The notes under the pieces were generated by a model that was given only the letters and a program-made list of their open reading frames with translations, searched no databases and was not told the DNA's origin. 64,000 nt of DNA from Sphaerolaimus hirsutus (lineage: Eukaryota; Nematoda; Chromadorea; Monhysterida; Sphaerolaimidae). The DNA lies in the NCBI GenBank assembly GCA_964036195.1, contig OZ038453.1, positions 19,877,206 through 19,941,205 on the forward strand. The letters run 5' to 3'. Positions 52,287 to 62,890 of this stretch are shown here, piece by piece (the stretch's first letter is position 1; the number at the start of each line of letters is the position of its first letter). The position numbers and the translations under genes were made by a program.

Positions 52287-54137
52287 TCAAACATTTTGAG
52301 ACTCCCTAAAATTCAAGTGGCACTGGCTTGTGCGGTGACCAGTATGCCCAAGACGGGGGCACCACGGGTCAGCGGCACTTTCGCGCAACCTGTTGCGCAT
52401 TGACGTGTGCACATTTGAGTGCATGGCAGCTGGTGGCCCACGCACCACATCTGGCGTTTTCTTTACTTTTCTAAAAAATTCATCCAAATGTTGAACAGTG
52501 ACACTCATAGGTACTTCAGATTTCGCAGTTTTCGCCTGATGAGTAGCCACTAGAAACTTGTCAAAACATGTGTCATCGAAACGAGACCAAATTTTGAAGG
52601 CCACCAAGTTGTCAATTGAACCTTTATTAAATTGAACACTTGCCTTCATATCCGGGGGCATTTTTGAAATCAACCGCAAATAAAAATCGTCAAAAGATTC
52701 GGTGCGCATCATTGACACATTGTCCCATTCTAAATGGGTGTACACTTTACTGGGATCCCGAAAAATATCAGCTAAGTCAGACATAGTTTTTTTATGATCG
52801 ATCAAGTCTTCAGGTTCTTTCAACGATGTAAGTACTTTAAACGCTTCACCACCAAATTTTGTGGCAAAAACTTCACTCCAAAACTGTGGCACCAAAGCGT
52901 CATCTGGCAATGACAATGCAGCTGTTTGCACCGACCTGCGCCAATCCGCAAATGATTAAATGTCCGATTTACCGCGATAAACAGAAATTTTGTCCATGAT
53001 GTGCGGTTTCAAAAGCATCCAAAATTGTAGCGGATCGGTGCCGGTCGGCGAATTGACAAAATTTGGCAAAATTGACAAACGCTTTGCCAGCCATTTGTCG
53101 CTTGTACCGTTTGTCGCTTGCGCCGATTTTTGCGACTCCGGCTGAATTCCCTCAGCTTGAGATTTCAGCTGGGCCTGGTTGCAATCATCACTTTTTAAAT
53201 TTTTAATTTGATTGACAAATTGAGTGAGACATTCTTTTACATCAGACAAAAGTGAATTTTCTGAGACTTTTTCTGTCAAAGTGCCCTTTTCTGCAACCAG
53301 GGTCGCCCGTGACTCATTTTGCACCTCCAAAATGTCATGCAATGGTTCAGCCATTTTGCACTGGTTAAAATATCTCTTGGTGTTTACTACACAACACGGC
53401 TGTACCGGGGCAGTGTACATTGCCAAATCCATGTGTCGCGCATGATGCTTACGCACTGCGCTTTCATGCGCTGACACCAAACCTGAACTATTCCATGGCG
53501 GCGCATGCATGTCATGCAGATGCATGTGCTCCCCCGCGTCATATCACTGCACGTCACGGCGGGTCTGCACATCGCGCCACTGGGACACTCCATTGCTAGA
53601 ACCGTCGCGCATGTGATGTCCATGCTGTGTACTGTGAAAAACGCGAGAATTGCGAACTGGCGATGTACCCGAATTGGGGGGTACTGCCTAAATTGGGGGT
53701 GCCAACGGCGCACCACCCCCATGCCAACCCCTCGTCACCGGGGCAGACACACGAGAACTAGCAAGTAAATAGCGCGACGAAGCACTGTCACAAGCGTCGC
53801 TATTCAGAATGTAACGCGAAGTTGGAGCACGGTCCCACGAAATTGGTTCAAAACCCGGGGGTGGGCGCGTCACATCAAACGGAGGATTTTCAGAAGTGCT
53901 CAATTGCAGAGAACCTGGTGGTTGTGCCGTGTGAACACTCTGATTGACATGAGTGGGTACAGTGGAGCTCCTACCCAAATGAGCATTTGGCGCCACATGG
54001 CGCCAAGCCAACAACAAATTGAGATTTTCCACTAAACGCAAAGGTGCAGAATGCGGTGGAAAATTTGGAACGTCATTAACTGGATTTGCGCGTGTATGCC
54101 GCTGGCGCAGACGCGAATCCGAACTACGCTGAGACAT
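52287..54137 (-). pseudogene. gag (copy 2), broken
   Basis: All segments are in one frame: 54137-53688 (N-terminal), to 53544 (TGA), 53525-52956, and 52931-52287. They are separated only by the stops shared with copy 1 at the equivalent sites (TAG 53688-53690, TGA 53544-53546, TAA 52956-52958, TGA 52287-52289). A three-codon insertion (GTS) distinguishes it from copy 1. The knuckle reads CPRLGHTGHRTSQC, again lacking the second Cys. Confidence 0.85.
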
Positions 54138-54219
54138 ACTCTACTCTTCTCACTCACACCTCCCTTCCCTGGGAGCTGAAGTTGTGATCAGCTGAATTGT
54201 ACCCGAAGGTTGTCCACCA

Positions 54220-54358
54220 TGAAAGTTTGAGCGGTCGAGTTGGGAGGCTTTTCGAGAGTTTTTGTCCATCAGGCAGTCCCGTCATCATTGATTAAATCAC
54301 ATAAATACCACACATCGCGGAAGAGTCATCACAATGACATTTGAGCTCACATCTAACA
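54220..54358 (-). repeat. 5' LTR (copy 2, by segmental duplication)
   Basis: This 139-bp LTR copy has the same TG...CA limits and is followed by TGGG (54359-54362). It has no partner 3' LTR of its own, consistent with duplication rather than a second insertion. Confidence 0.92.
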
Positions 54359-55011
54359 TGGGTGATGAACTTGTTTTGGGACACTTGGGCTGTTTTTAGA
54401 AAATGGTTAACTTTATATGCAGTGACCCATGCTTTAGTGGGTCGTTGGCAGCCGCCCCACTGGTGGATCGTGAAAGTTTTGCTAATATAACTTTGGGGGG
54501 GGGGGGTATTTGAGGTTGGGGTTTATTTAATCATCAGAAATTTTCGTGAAGGATCATAGTACTAACAGACTCACATACACAGATACCTATCCTCCGGAGG
54601 AGCGATTCGCTATCTATCCAGCCCCCGCGACGGCCAAAATCTTGGAGACCCCTGACAAATATACTACCGTGCATAATAGTTGAGACTTTTTTTGCTGCAT
54701 GACTAACATTGCCACAATTTCAAAATGATGAATGTACAAAACATTTGAATACCATAGGTGGATACCCTTGGGGGTTGGCTACAAGTGCCCGGGATGACCA
54801 CCCCTCGAGTTCACAGATGCATTTATTCTTGGTTCAGTAGCATAATTACTCAGTTTTTTTGTGTTTCAGAATAGTTGAGACTTCTCTTGTTTTGGGCAGT
54901 AGTAGGCCAATCTTTAATTTTTGAGTATGTATCCAATACCTTTTTTTTTTTTAAACAACATTATGATTTGGCATATACCCACCTGTGCTGCTGCCACATA
55001 ACAAATTGCAT

Positions 55012-55203
55012 CTAAACTACCAATCTAGACACATTTTCTTTGCACTCATGTGCCTCGGCATTAGCATCACTTTCAGAGACATTTGTGTTTGCGTGACAGC
55101 AATTTCCATTTGCATTCAGCTTTTCATTCTTTATAATTGGCTGGCATCTAGGTATTGGTACCTTCTTCCCTGCCCTACCGTGCCATTTTGATAGGAAAAG
55201 CAT
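55012..55203 (-). CDS. Short open frame of unknown nature
   Basis: A 63-codon frame (MLFLSKWHGRAGKKVPIPRC ... ECKENVSRLVV) outside the retroelement. It matters because its 3' two thirds are fused to RT at the duplication junction (50156-50557). It has no recognised domain and is short; I cannot say that it is expressed. A chance frame is the more likely reading. Confidence 0.2.
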   Translation of the reverse strand: MLFLSKWHGRAGKKVPIPRCQPIIKNEKLNANGNCCHANTNVSESDANAEAHECKENVSRLVV

Positions 55204-55580
55204 AGCATTACCATTTTAGGAACCGATTTTCCACATATTTGTAGCAATAAGCATTTTAAACTAATTAATTGTGCAAGGCAATCTCCTCGCTGGCGAGCGC
55301 ACCCACCCAACTAATTTTCCTACTCATTTACGTCTTAATTAGAGCACCTGTCACTGTGTATTTACGAAGTCCCGATAGCGACTGCCCGACACTTTACAAC
55401 GTAAATAGAGTAGCTGCATACACGGTGACCCACGTTTGTGCAGTGGCATAAACGAGTGGAAAAACTGAACTTTTTTTCTCTGCTACCAAAAACTGATTGC
55501 CTTTTAGAATACTTCTGTTAAAACTTCTTTTAACACCACTAGCAAGAAGTCCCGACCAGAGTTCCCACAACAGCAGGGAT
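55160..55580. other. No recognisable gene
   Basis: Native right flank of the duplicated segment. No element ends, no tandem repeat and no domain-bearing frame were seen. Confidence 0.4.
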
Positions 55581-55589
55581 GTCCTGGGG

Positions 55590-55758
55590 TAGTGATGTGA
55601 AAAGCGTTAGAAATTTGGTGCCAGATGCCAAAAGCGCCATGGCGCTTTTCATCGGCATGGCACCACGGCAAATTAGTGCCAAGCGCCGAAAGCGCCATGG
55701 TGCCTTTTGCTTTGGCGCTAGTGCCAGGCGCCAGCGTCATGGCGCTTTTACATCACAT
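55590..55758. mobile_element. GGCGCC hAT-type MITE, TSD TCC(T/A)GGGG
   Basis: The ends TAGTGATGTGAAAAGCG and GGCGCTTTTACATCACAT are inverted. Flanks TCCTGGGG (55582-55589) and TCCAGGGG (55759-55766) are an 8-bp duplication with one mismatch. The body is GCGCCATGGCGC and GGCGCTAGTGCC palindromes. Confidence 0.8.
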
Positions 55759-56196
55759 TCCAGGGGTTATTCACCATCAGGGTTGGCAAAATCTCAGGAA
55801 AATATAAAAATAAAATAAAAATAAAATGGAAAATTGAAGAATAAAATAAAATAAAATAAAATGGAAAATTAATAAAATACAAATACAATTTTACTAAAAT
55901 TCGAATTTTTGTAAAATTTTAGCAAAATTGTACAAAAATTCATATTTTTGTAAAATTTTATGAAAACTCGAGTGTCTGTAAAATTCTATACAAAGTTTTC
56001 TATCCCGTTGCTTAAGTTTCTAGCTGCTAATTTGCAGTGCAGTGGCCCCGTTGTTCCTTTCAGTGTTGTGAATGAAAAATATTTTTGCTCAAAATTGAGA
56101 ATTTTCACAACTTTTAATATACTGTCACCTTAAAAATCACTAATTTATGTAATTTTCTTCCCATTTTCTTTGTTCCATACCTTGAAAAAGCCCATA

Positions 56197-56648
56197 CCGT
56201 ATTTCCTCGAAATACCCCCCCCCCCTCGAAATACCCCCCCCCTCGAAATACCCCCCCTCAAAATGGACACTATGAACTTATAAACCCCCCCCTCGAAATA
56301 CCCCCCCCCCCAAATTTAGTGTATAGAGAACGTAAATGACAAAGGCTGCGGTTTGTCATCTGGGTAATGCAAAACACACGTTAAAAACGATGACTCTGTT
56401 ATGTGAGAACAGTGATTATACGTCTACACACTTATACAAGTCTTTAGAGTCTTATAAATGGCGATTTTTGTTGCATTTTCGACGTCTGCGTATGTTTCAG
56501 ACGACAATTTAGTACTTGGTTTTCAAAAAATTTCTGGCGAAATAATAAACCCCCCCCCTCGAAATACCCCCCCCCCCTCGTTTAACCCCCCCTCAAAATT
56601 CTCACTCTGAAACAATAAACCCCCCGGGGGTATTTCGAGGAAATACGG
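56197..56648 (-). mobile_element. TACCGTA-family MITE (452 bp)
   Basis: The ends TACCGTATTTCCTCGAAAT and CGAGGAAATACGGTA are intact, with TA at 56195-56196 and 56649-56650. The C-rich strand is plus. At 56262-56300 it gives the uninterrupted version of the site that carries the tRNA-like insertion at 11147. Confidence 0.92.
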
Positions 56649-56745
56649 TATATTGAACCCGCAAGCCCCCACCCACCCACCTCCCCCCAAAATAACAAAT
56701 TTTTGACTATCTTTCCCTCGGGAGGAGCAATTAGCTACATATCTA

Positions 56746-57191
56746 CCGTATTTCCTCGAAATACCCCCCGGGGGGTGATTGTTTCATAGTGGTCCCGAGA
56801 GGGGGGGGTTAAACGAGGGGGGGTATTTCGAGGGGGGGTTATTATTTCACAAGAAAATTTTTGAATACCAAGTACGAATTTGTCGTCTGAAACGTACGCA
56901 GATGTCGAAAAATGCAACAAAAACCGCCATTTATAAGGTTCTGTAGACTAATATTAGTATGTAGATGGTATGTACACTGTTCTAACGTGACACCGACATT
57001 GTTTTAACGTGTGTTCTGCAGTACACTGAACAGAAACTACAGTTATTGTAATGTACGTTCCCTTTACACTCAATTTGGGGGGCGGGGGTATTTCGAGGGG
57101 GGGGTGATTGTTTCATAGTGGTCTCGAGAGGGGGGGGTCAAACGAGGGGGGGTATTTCAAGGGGGGGGGGGGGGTTTTCGAGGAAATACGG
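56746..57191 (+). mobile_element. TACCGTA-family MITE (446 bp)
   Basis: Intact ends with TA at 56744-56745 and 57192-57193. It is opposite in orientation to the neighbouring copy 100 bp away. It is very similar to 24500-25122 and shows the empty site for the GGCGCC insertion there. Confidence 0.92.
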
Positions 57192-57549
57192 TATCTGGCC
57201 CCTGTGACGGTGAAAATTCAAGATACCTACGTCACAACCCGTGTCACACACAAGTATACATTACATTTTTTTGTATTCATCTGCATGCTTCTAGCGTGCA
57301 CTTTGTTTTATGGCTTTGCATCCAAGATTCTGATTTTTTGTAAAAATTTTGTAAAATCTTTGTAAAATTTTTGTAAAATGGTTTCATTTTATTTTATTAA
57401 TGACATTTCAGAATAAAATAAAATAAAATAAAATGAAACATGGATAAAATAAAAATAAAATACAATATTTATAAAAATAAAATACACTTTTATTAAAAAG
57501 AATTTTACTAAAACCAACCATGTCCACCATCCAGTTTACATTATGCATC

Positions 57550-57690
57550 GAGCAGCACACAATTCCGAACACAAACAAATTGGGTCCTCTAAAAAACTTT
57601 ATGGGCTAAATTAAATGCCACCACCTGCTGCCCAATACTGAGGGTGGAAAATCCACCAAGCACCCAGCCAATGAGCGAAGAGAATTTATT
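57550..57690 (+). repeat. Dispersed repeat, second copy of 10858-10985
   Basis: Shares CCACCACCTGCTG, CCAATACTGAG, GTGGAAAATCC and ACCCAGCCAATGAGCGA with the first copy. Confidence 0.6.
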
Positions 57691-57796
57691 TTACTCACCA
57701 CAAAGTATAGAAAATCTAAAAAAATTTTACTCGTACTTGTGCGTAACTGTGAGTAGGTAAATTACTTTTTTCCCAGGAAAATTGCATGTCACTCCA

Positions 57797-58020
57797 CTAA
57801 CGATGGCAAACCCTACAAAAAAAAGTATTTAAATTTTTAAGTGTTTTTTCCTAAATGAATTTTCGAATTTTCGAATTTTTCCTGGAATTTATTTTCGAAT
57901 TTCGAATTTAATTTTCGAATTTTCGAATTTTCGAATCTTTTTTGGCAATTTTCGAATTTTTTTGGCTATTTTTCGAATTTTTTCAAACAATTTTCGAATT
58001 TTTTGGAAAAATATTGAATC
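57797..58020. repeat. TTTTCGAATTTTCGAA repeat with CGATGGCAAACCCT flank
   Basis: CTAACGATGGCAAACCCT precedes reiterated TTTCGAATTTTCGAATTT. It is the same type as 17433-17650. Confidence 0.55.
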
Positions 58021-58249
58021 TGAAGCTTTAAACACAGAATTTGGACTGTTTTAGAAGTGGCTATACTTGGCAGACATGCTAATCTACAAATAGATATGAT
58101 TTATATCTTTGGCTGGCAGACAGCCAACTGAAAACTTGTGAACTGATTCACCACTCCACTCCATTTCATCCTGACGCCGAACCAGTTCAGTCAGCTGTAA
58201 GTTCACTGCAGACTGCGGTTATGACGTCATGATGGAGTGTTACCACCAG

Positions 58250-58555
58250 AAAAATGTAGGGTGTAATGTCGCCTGAGTATAGCACACTGAGCGTACTCAG
58301 TGCATACAGTGCTAACTGCAAGAAATATGGGTACTTCTCAAACCAATACTCAAAACCACTCATATACTCCAGCGACATTACACCTACAATGAAATCTACC
58401 ATAACCCATCTGAATAAAAGAACAAACAAAAAATTTTTCCATCATAGTTATCAAAGCAATTTGATTAATATGATGAAAAAAATTTATGTTTGTTCTTTTA
58501 TTCGGATGGGATATGGTAGGTTTCATTGTAAAGTGTAATGTTGCTGGAGTATATC
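58250..58555. repeat. Foldback with TGTAATGT and ATGGTAGATTT arms
   Basis: TACTCCAGCGACATTACACC, AATGAAATCTACCATAACCC and AATAAAAGAACAAAC (58357-58430) are mirrored by GTTTGTTCTTTTATTC, GGATATGGTAGGTTTCATTG and GTGTAATGTTGCTGGAGTA (58488-58553). Confidence 0.65.
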
Positions 58556-58604
58556 TTTGATCACATCTCTTTTACTTATAAATATGTGCAGTTCCTATGT
58601 GCAG

Positions 58605-58770
58605 TCCCAGACACCTGTAAAATGCTCTGTGAAATGTCAAATGTTATGCAAAATGTCTAAAGTCATGGAAATGCTGTGGAAAATGGCAAATATGTTCGCC
58701 ATTTTTCCAGGGCATTTTCATAACTTTTGACACTCTCCATGACATTTCACATTTTACAGGGCAGTTTACA
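58605..58770. repeat. Foldback repeat with TGTAAAATG arms
   Basis: CACCTGTAAAATGCTCTGTG, ATGTCAAATG and ATGCAAAATGTC face GGGCATTTTC, TTTTGACACTCTCCATGAC and CATTTTACAGGGC. It is the third member of the family at 12760 and 25800. Confidence 0.65.
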
Positions 58771-58874
58771 TTTCAACGTTTTTGGAAATTTTTTCTGTTT
58801 TGTTTCGCTTTTTCATAAGCACCTCGTATCAATTGTCGTTGTATGTAGTACGTTGAACTTAAGAGTGCCTTGAA

Positions 58875-59055
58875 TTGCCTGAAAAATTCGAAAAGTATTT
58901 TCGAATTTTCAAATTTTCGAATTTTCGAATTTTTTGAAAAATAAATCGATTTTTAAGTGTTTTTTCTAGGGGTGAAAAAAAATTCGAAAATTCCGGAAAA
59001 ATTCGAAAATTCGAAAATGTTTTCGAATTTTCGAATCTTTTTTTGCCATCGTTAC
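58875..59055. repeat. TTCGAATTTTCGAA repeat, reverse of 57797-58020
   Basis: Reiterated TTTTCGAATTTTCGAA and AAAATTCGAAAATTCGAA end with TTTTTTTGCCATCGTTACAC, the complement of the TAACGATGGCAAA flank seen in the other copies. Confidence 0.55.
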
Positions 59056-59589
59056 ACTCCACAGGACCATCTACAATGGGACACATTCAAAAATGTAAAT
59101 ACATGAAACTCTTTCACATTCTGACACGAAATCTTGCGATATGAAACCGTGCACTTAACACAACAAATGGGGTACATTTATTTACCCCCATACCAAATTC
59201 GAGTGGTTTTCATTCACAATTGATGTGTTGGGGGCACAGGGGATTTTGGGGTTAGCAATTTGAGGGGGGGGGGGTCAACCTGCCGGCGTGTGCTTATAAC
59301 TCGGGAACCGCTTGGCAAAAAATGTTGGAATTTGGATATGACATGGTTTCAGGTTGGGGCTACGCACAATTTCGACGAAATTTTTCTACAAGCTCCCTGA
59401 CGGGAGATAGGGTGGGTCTATAAAAAGACGGTAATTTTCGAAAATTATGGTGTGTTTCAGAAAATGCAAAGTTTGATTGAACATCAATAACTGAACTATT
59501 TCTGGGCCGATTTTAGTAATTTCACTTTTAAAATGATGACAAATGCTTGGAAGTTGGAGAGTTGATTTCTGAGGTCAAATAGGCGATAC

Positions 59590-60293
59590 AAAATTGTGTA
59601 TATATCGATTTGGCCGGATTTCGTAATGCAAAATTTTCAAAAAACTTCTCTTTTTGAACATGCTATCTTATAGTCCTTGATCGAGAGAAACACCATACAG
59701 AAAGAACGAGATCGATACCTCTCTCCGATCAAAAGTTATAGCACTTCATACTTTCGCCTCACATCCACGTAAATAACGGCATGAAGGTCAATGCGTTCAA
59801 ATTCAAAACGCCATATCTCGACCATTTCTCAGCCGATTTTTACCAATGAACACTTAAAATGATCAGAATAACCTGAAGAGTCCAGTTGTATGTTCAAATT
59901 GTCAATATGCCTTGTCATAATGATAATTTCATACAAGAGTTTGCATTATTTTCTTCTGTGGGAAATTTAAGTTAGGATACAGATGAGCTGAGCATACAAA
60001 TGGTATCTTCAGGTTATTCTGATCATTTTAAGTGTTCTTTGGTAAAAATCGGCTGAGAAATGGTCGAGATATGGAGTTTTGAATTTCAACGCATTGACCT
60101 TTATGCGGTTATTTACGTGGTTGGGAGGCGAAAGTTTGAAGTGCTAAATATAACTTTTGATCGGAGAGAGATATCGATCTCATTCTTTCGGTATGGTGTT
60201 TCTCTCGATCAGGAGTATAAAATAGCATGTTCAAAACAAAATTTTCTGTAAATTTTGCATTTCGAAATCCGGCCAAATCGATATCTCATAAAA
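59590..60293. repeat. Large inverted repeat inside the 4-kb element
   Basis: Arms of about 290 bp (59593-59880 and 59995-60291) contain ATCGATTTGGCCGGATTTCG, GATCGGAGAGAG-type, CATTGACCTT and CAGCCGATTTTTACCAA sequences in mirrored order, with a spacer of about 115 bp. Confidence 0.8.
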
Positions 60294-60771
60294 AATAGCT
60301 AAAGCCAACAAAAAGTGGACACTGCACCGATATTGCACTCAGGTGTATGCATTTAAATGCAGAAAAGAAATATATTGCTTACTATCCTACAGTGTGTTTG
60401 TGAGTTTGAGCTCTGAAAAGGAGTATATCACTTAATGTAGTACAATTTCACCCAACTTTATCACACCTGCGTGAGCTGTGTGGAAATGATGCACACTTCA
60501 GACATACAAAAAGCTCACGCTGGTGTGATAAAGTTGGGTGAAATTGTACTACATTTCACCAGTGTTCCTTGAAGAAACATTTGATTTACTTCTTTTAAGA
60601 GCTCAAGCACACTGTAACATTAAGTGATATACTCCTTTTCAGAGCTCAAACTCACAAACACACTGTAGGATAGTAAGCGATATATTTCTTTTCTGCATTT
60701 AAATGCATACACCTGGGTGCAATATCGGTGCAGTGTCCACTTTTTGTTGGCTTTAGCCATTTTTTATGAGA
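60294..60771. mobile_element. 478-bp palindromic MITE, TA target
   Basis: The arms start TCTCATAAAAAATAGCTAAA on the left and end TTTTTTATGAGA on the right. They run through AGTGGACACTGCACCGATAT and CACCCAACTTTATCACACC to a short loop near 60490. TA lies at 60292-60293 and 60772-60773. It interrupts the right arm of the preceding inverted repeat: the uninterrupted join is the mirrored ATCGATATATAC. Confidence 0.75.
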
Positions 60772-60779
60772 TATACTTC

Positions 60780-61630
60780 TTCTATATGTACAAAGATATG
60801 TACAGTATTTATTATTAATATGAACAATGATGTCATGTGCTCCATAAAGTACTTAAAAAATTTAAATATCTTTTTTTAACAAAAAAGTATGATGTAAAAT
60901 TAAAAACCAACAAATATTAAATTAAAATTTATTAAGAATTTTTTACACAAAAAAATTTATAGAAATCATCCTGAATAAAATAATAAATAAATTTTAAATA
61001 GTATAAAATGATAAAAAAACAAACAAAACAATTAAAATGTTAAAACTTAGCAAAAGTTTAAAAGTTAAATACAATTATAAATAAACAGGGTAAAACAAAT
61101 AAAATTTATTAAAAAAATATTTAAATTTTACATAAAAAAAAACGAAATAAAATACTAATTGGAAAAAAATGAAAAATTGAAAATTGAATACAAATATAAA
61201 TAAACAGATTAAAAATCATGAAATTTTATAAATTCAATCTCAGATAAAAACAAAATTAAATGAACAAATGAAAAAATAACATTAAAACAAATTGTAACAA
61301 AAAATAAAAAATAAAAAAATGAATAAATAGAAAATCGAATAAACATTGACAAAATACAATGAAAAAGTTGAGAAATAATTAAATGACAATATAACAAGTG
61401 ATAAAATAAAATGTATATATACAAATAAAAGTATTAACATAAAAGTATAATATAAAAAAATTAAATATGGATTAAATATTATCAAAAATTATTTTAAAAA
61501 ATGGATTAAATATTATCAAAAAATTATTTTAAAAAATATTTAAAAAATAAAAATAAAAATAATAAAAGATTGAAAATATAAAAATGAAAAAAACTGAAAC
61601 ATAAAAATCTGATAATGAGTCCTCAAATTC
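60780..61630. repeat. A/T simple-sequence tract
   Basis: About 850 bp made almost wholly of AAATAAA, AAAATTAAA and TTAAATATTATCAAAAA runs with one local duplication (AAATGGATTAAATATTATC at about 61463 and 61498). Reading frames here are low-complexity and not credible. Confidence 0.7.
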
Positions 61631-62155
61631 ACGTTTTTATTCTACCAGCAGTCTGTATTGCGTGTATTACACAAAACATGCAAACTTGAATAACTTTTCT
61701 AAATGTCAACCAAAATTGACAAAAACAGGCTCATTTGGAAGCCCTGATCCCTGCGCACATCAACAAATTTTTTTTATTCCCTTGTTTGTATTTAATTTTT
61801 TAATTTATTTATTTTTGAAAATTTCAAACGACTACAGTCCTAAAGTGGGCGGAGCATGTGGCATCATATGCTCTTTCATATGAGCCATCATCCAGGAAAA
61901 TCGGTTGTGTTTCAGCGAAGTTATTCCAGTTTGAAGAATTTTGGGTGAACAACAACAACAACAACAAGAATGCCACCTCAGAAATAAAATCTTGAATAAC
62001 TTTTTTTAAACTCAACCAATCAATCTGAAAATTGGAGTCAGGGTACTTTCCGACACGGGCTTTCCAACGGTTTTCTAATAGCTTAATTTCTAGAGTTATT
62101 CAAGTTTTAATTTCCGAATTTCCGCATTTTGCTGTCTCTGACCATATTATGGGTG
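61631..62155. other. Unassigned interior of the 4-kb element
   Basis: It contains an (AAC)n microsatellite at about 61948-61968. TTGAATAACTTTT occurs twice (about 61687 and 61993). No gene recognised. Confidence 0.4.
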
Positions 62156-62159
62156 GGTC

Positions 62160-62890
62160 GCTTGCACAGTGAAAGGAAGCTCTTTGACAACTCACTTCCA
62201 ACTAGCTGACAACAACTTGTTTACTGTTGGCAGCGAGTTGGAACATAGTTGTCAGCGAGTGGCAGCAAGTTCGAACACAGTTGTCAGCGAGTAGCAGGAA
62301 GTTGGGGTGCATTTTTCCAGCAGCTGCACAGCTGGCAGCGAGTTGTCAGCAAGTTGAATGTAATTTGCACCACATGCACTTTATGGAAGTGTGTACAAAA
62401 TTGTTTTCACCCAAAAAATGTATAATCAAGCATGAGTGCAGAAAATGAATGAATGTGGGACATAAAATCAATGCATCAAAATGTTGCTATTGGGTGGTGC
62501 ACCTATTCCACTAAAACAAATGAGCTTAATCAAATGAGCTTTTACATAAATAAATGATCATTTTAAATAAATAAATTGAATGAATCATTTTTTGTTTTAT
62601 CATTATGCATTTTATGTTTTCTCATTGCCTCAATTTTTACCAAGCTTTGCATTATATTGCATGTGTTTTACCATAATATTTCATCACCACCTTTTGAAAA
62701 GTGTTTTGGGTCAAATGAACGCTGGAAATGTGTCTTTTGGCAGCGAGTTGTCAGCCAGCTACCACATGCACTAAGTAATATGTCAGCGAGTTGTGAACGA
62801 GCCGCATTTCGCTTGTCAGTGAGCTGACCCTATTTTTAGCCTTTGGCAAGCGAGTTGTCACCGAGTTGTCAGAAAGCTACATTTCAATGT
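62160..62890. repeat. GGCAGCGAGTTGTCAGC repeat clusters
   Basis: AGCGAGTTG(T/G)CAGC-type motifs occur about ten times in two clusters (62200-62360 and 62740-62880) facing short inverted copies (CAACTCACTTCCAACTAGC), with unrelated AT-rich DNA between. This is the layout of a MITE with subterminal repeats, but its ends were not resolved. Confidence 0.5.

Larger units (their letters stand above)
50303..55158. repeat. Segmental tandem duplication, unit B
   Basis: It begins at the junction TAGGTATTGG|CTCCCGCG and ends at TAGGTATTGG before TACCTTCTTCCC, the native right flank. Private differences from unit A include a 9-base insertion near 53106 and scattered substitutions. Unit B lacks the private stop at 48469 and the private frameshifts of unit A, so most extra damage fell on unit A after duplication. 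Confidence 0.9.
55778..57522. mobile_element. hAT-like element with CAGGGTTGG ends, carrying two MITEs
   Basis: The left end CAGGGTTGGCAAAATCTCAG and right end TTTTACTAAAACCAACCATG are inverted, matching 39055-40085. Flanks TTCACCAT (55770-55777) and TCCACCAT (57523-57530) are an 8-bp duplication with one difference. AAATAAAATAAAATAAAA tracts lie near both ends. Two TACCGTA MITEs (56197-56648 and 56746-57191) account for most of the interior. Confidence 0.85.

Noticed and set aside
50303..54362. A second independent retrotransposon insertion
   Set aside because: It shares the same flank, the same stops and a truncated RT at the junction, and lacks its own 3' LTR. A tandem segmental duplication explains everything.
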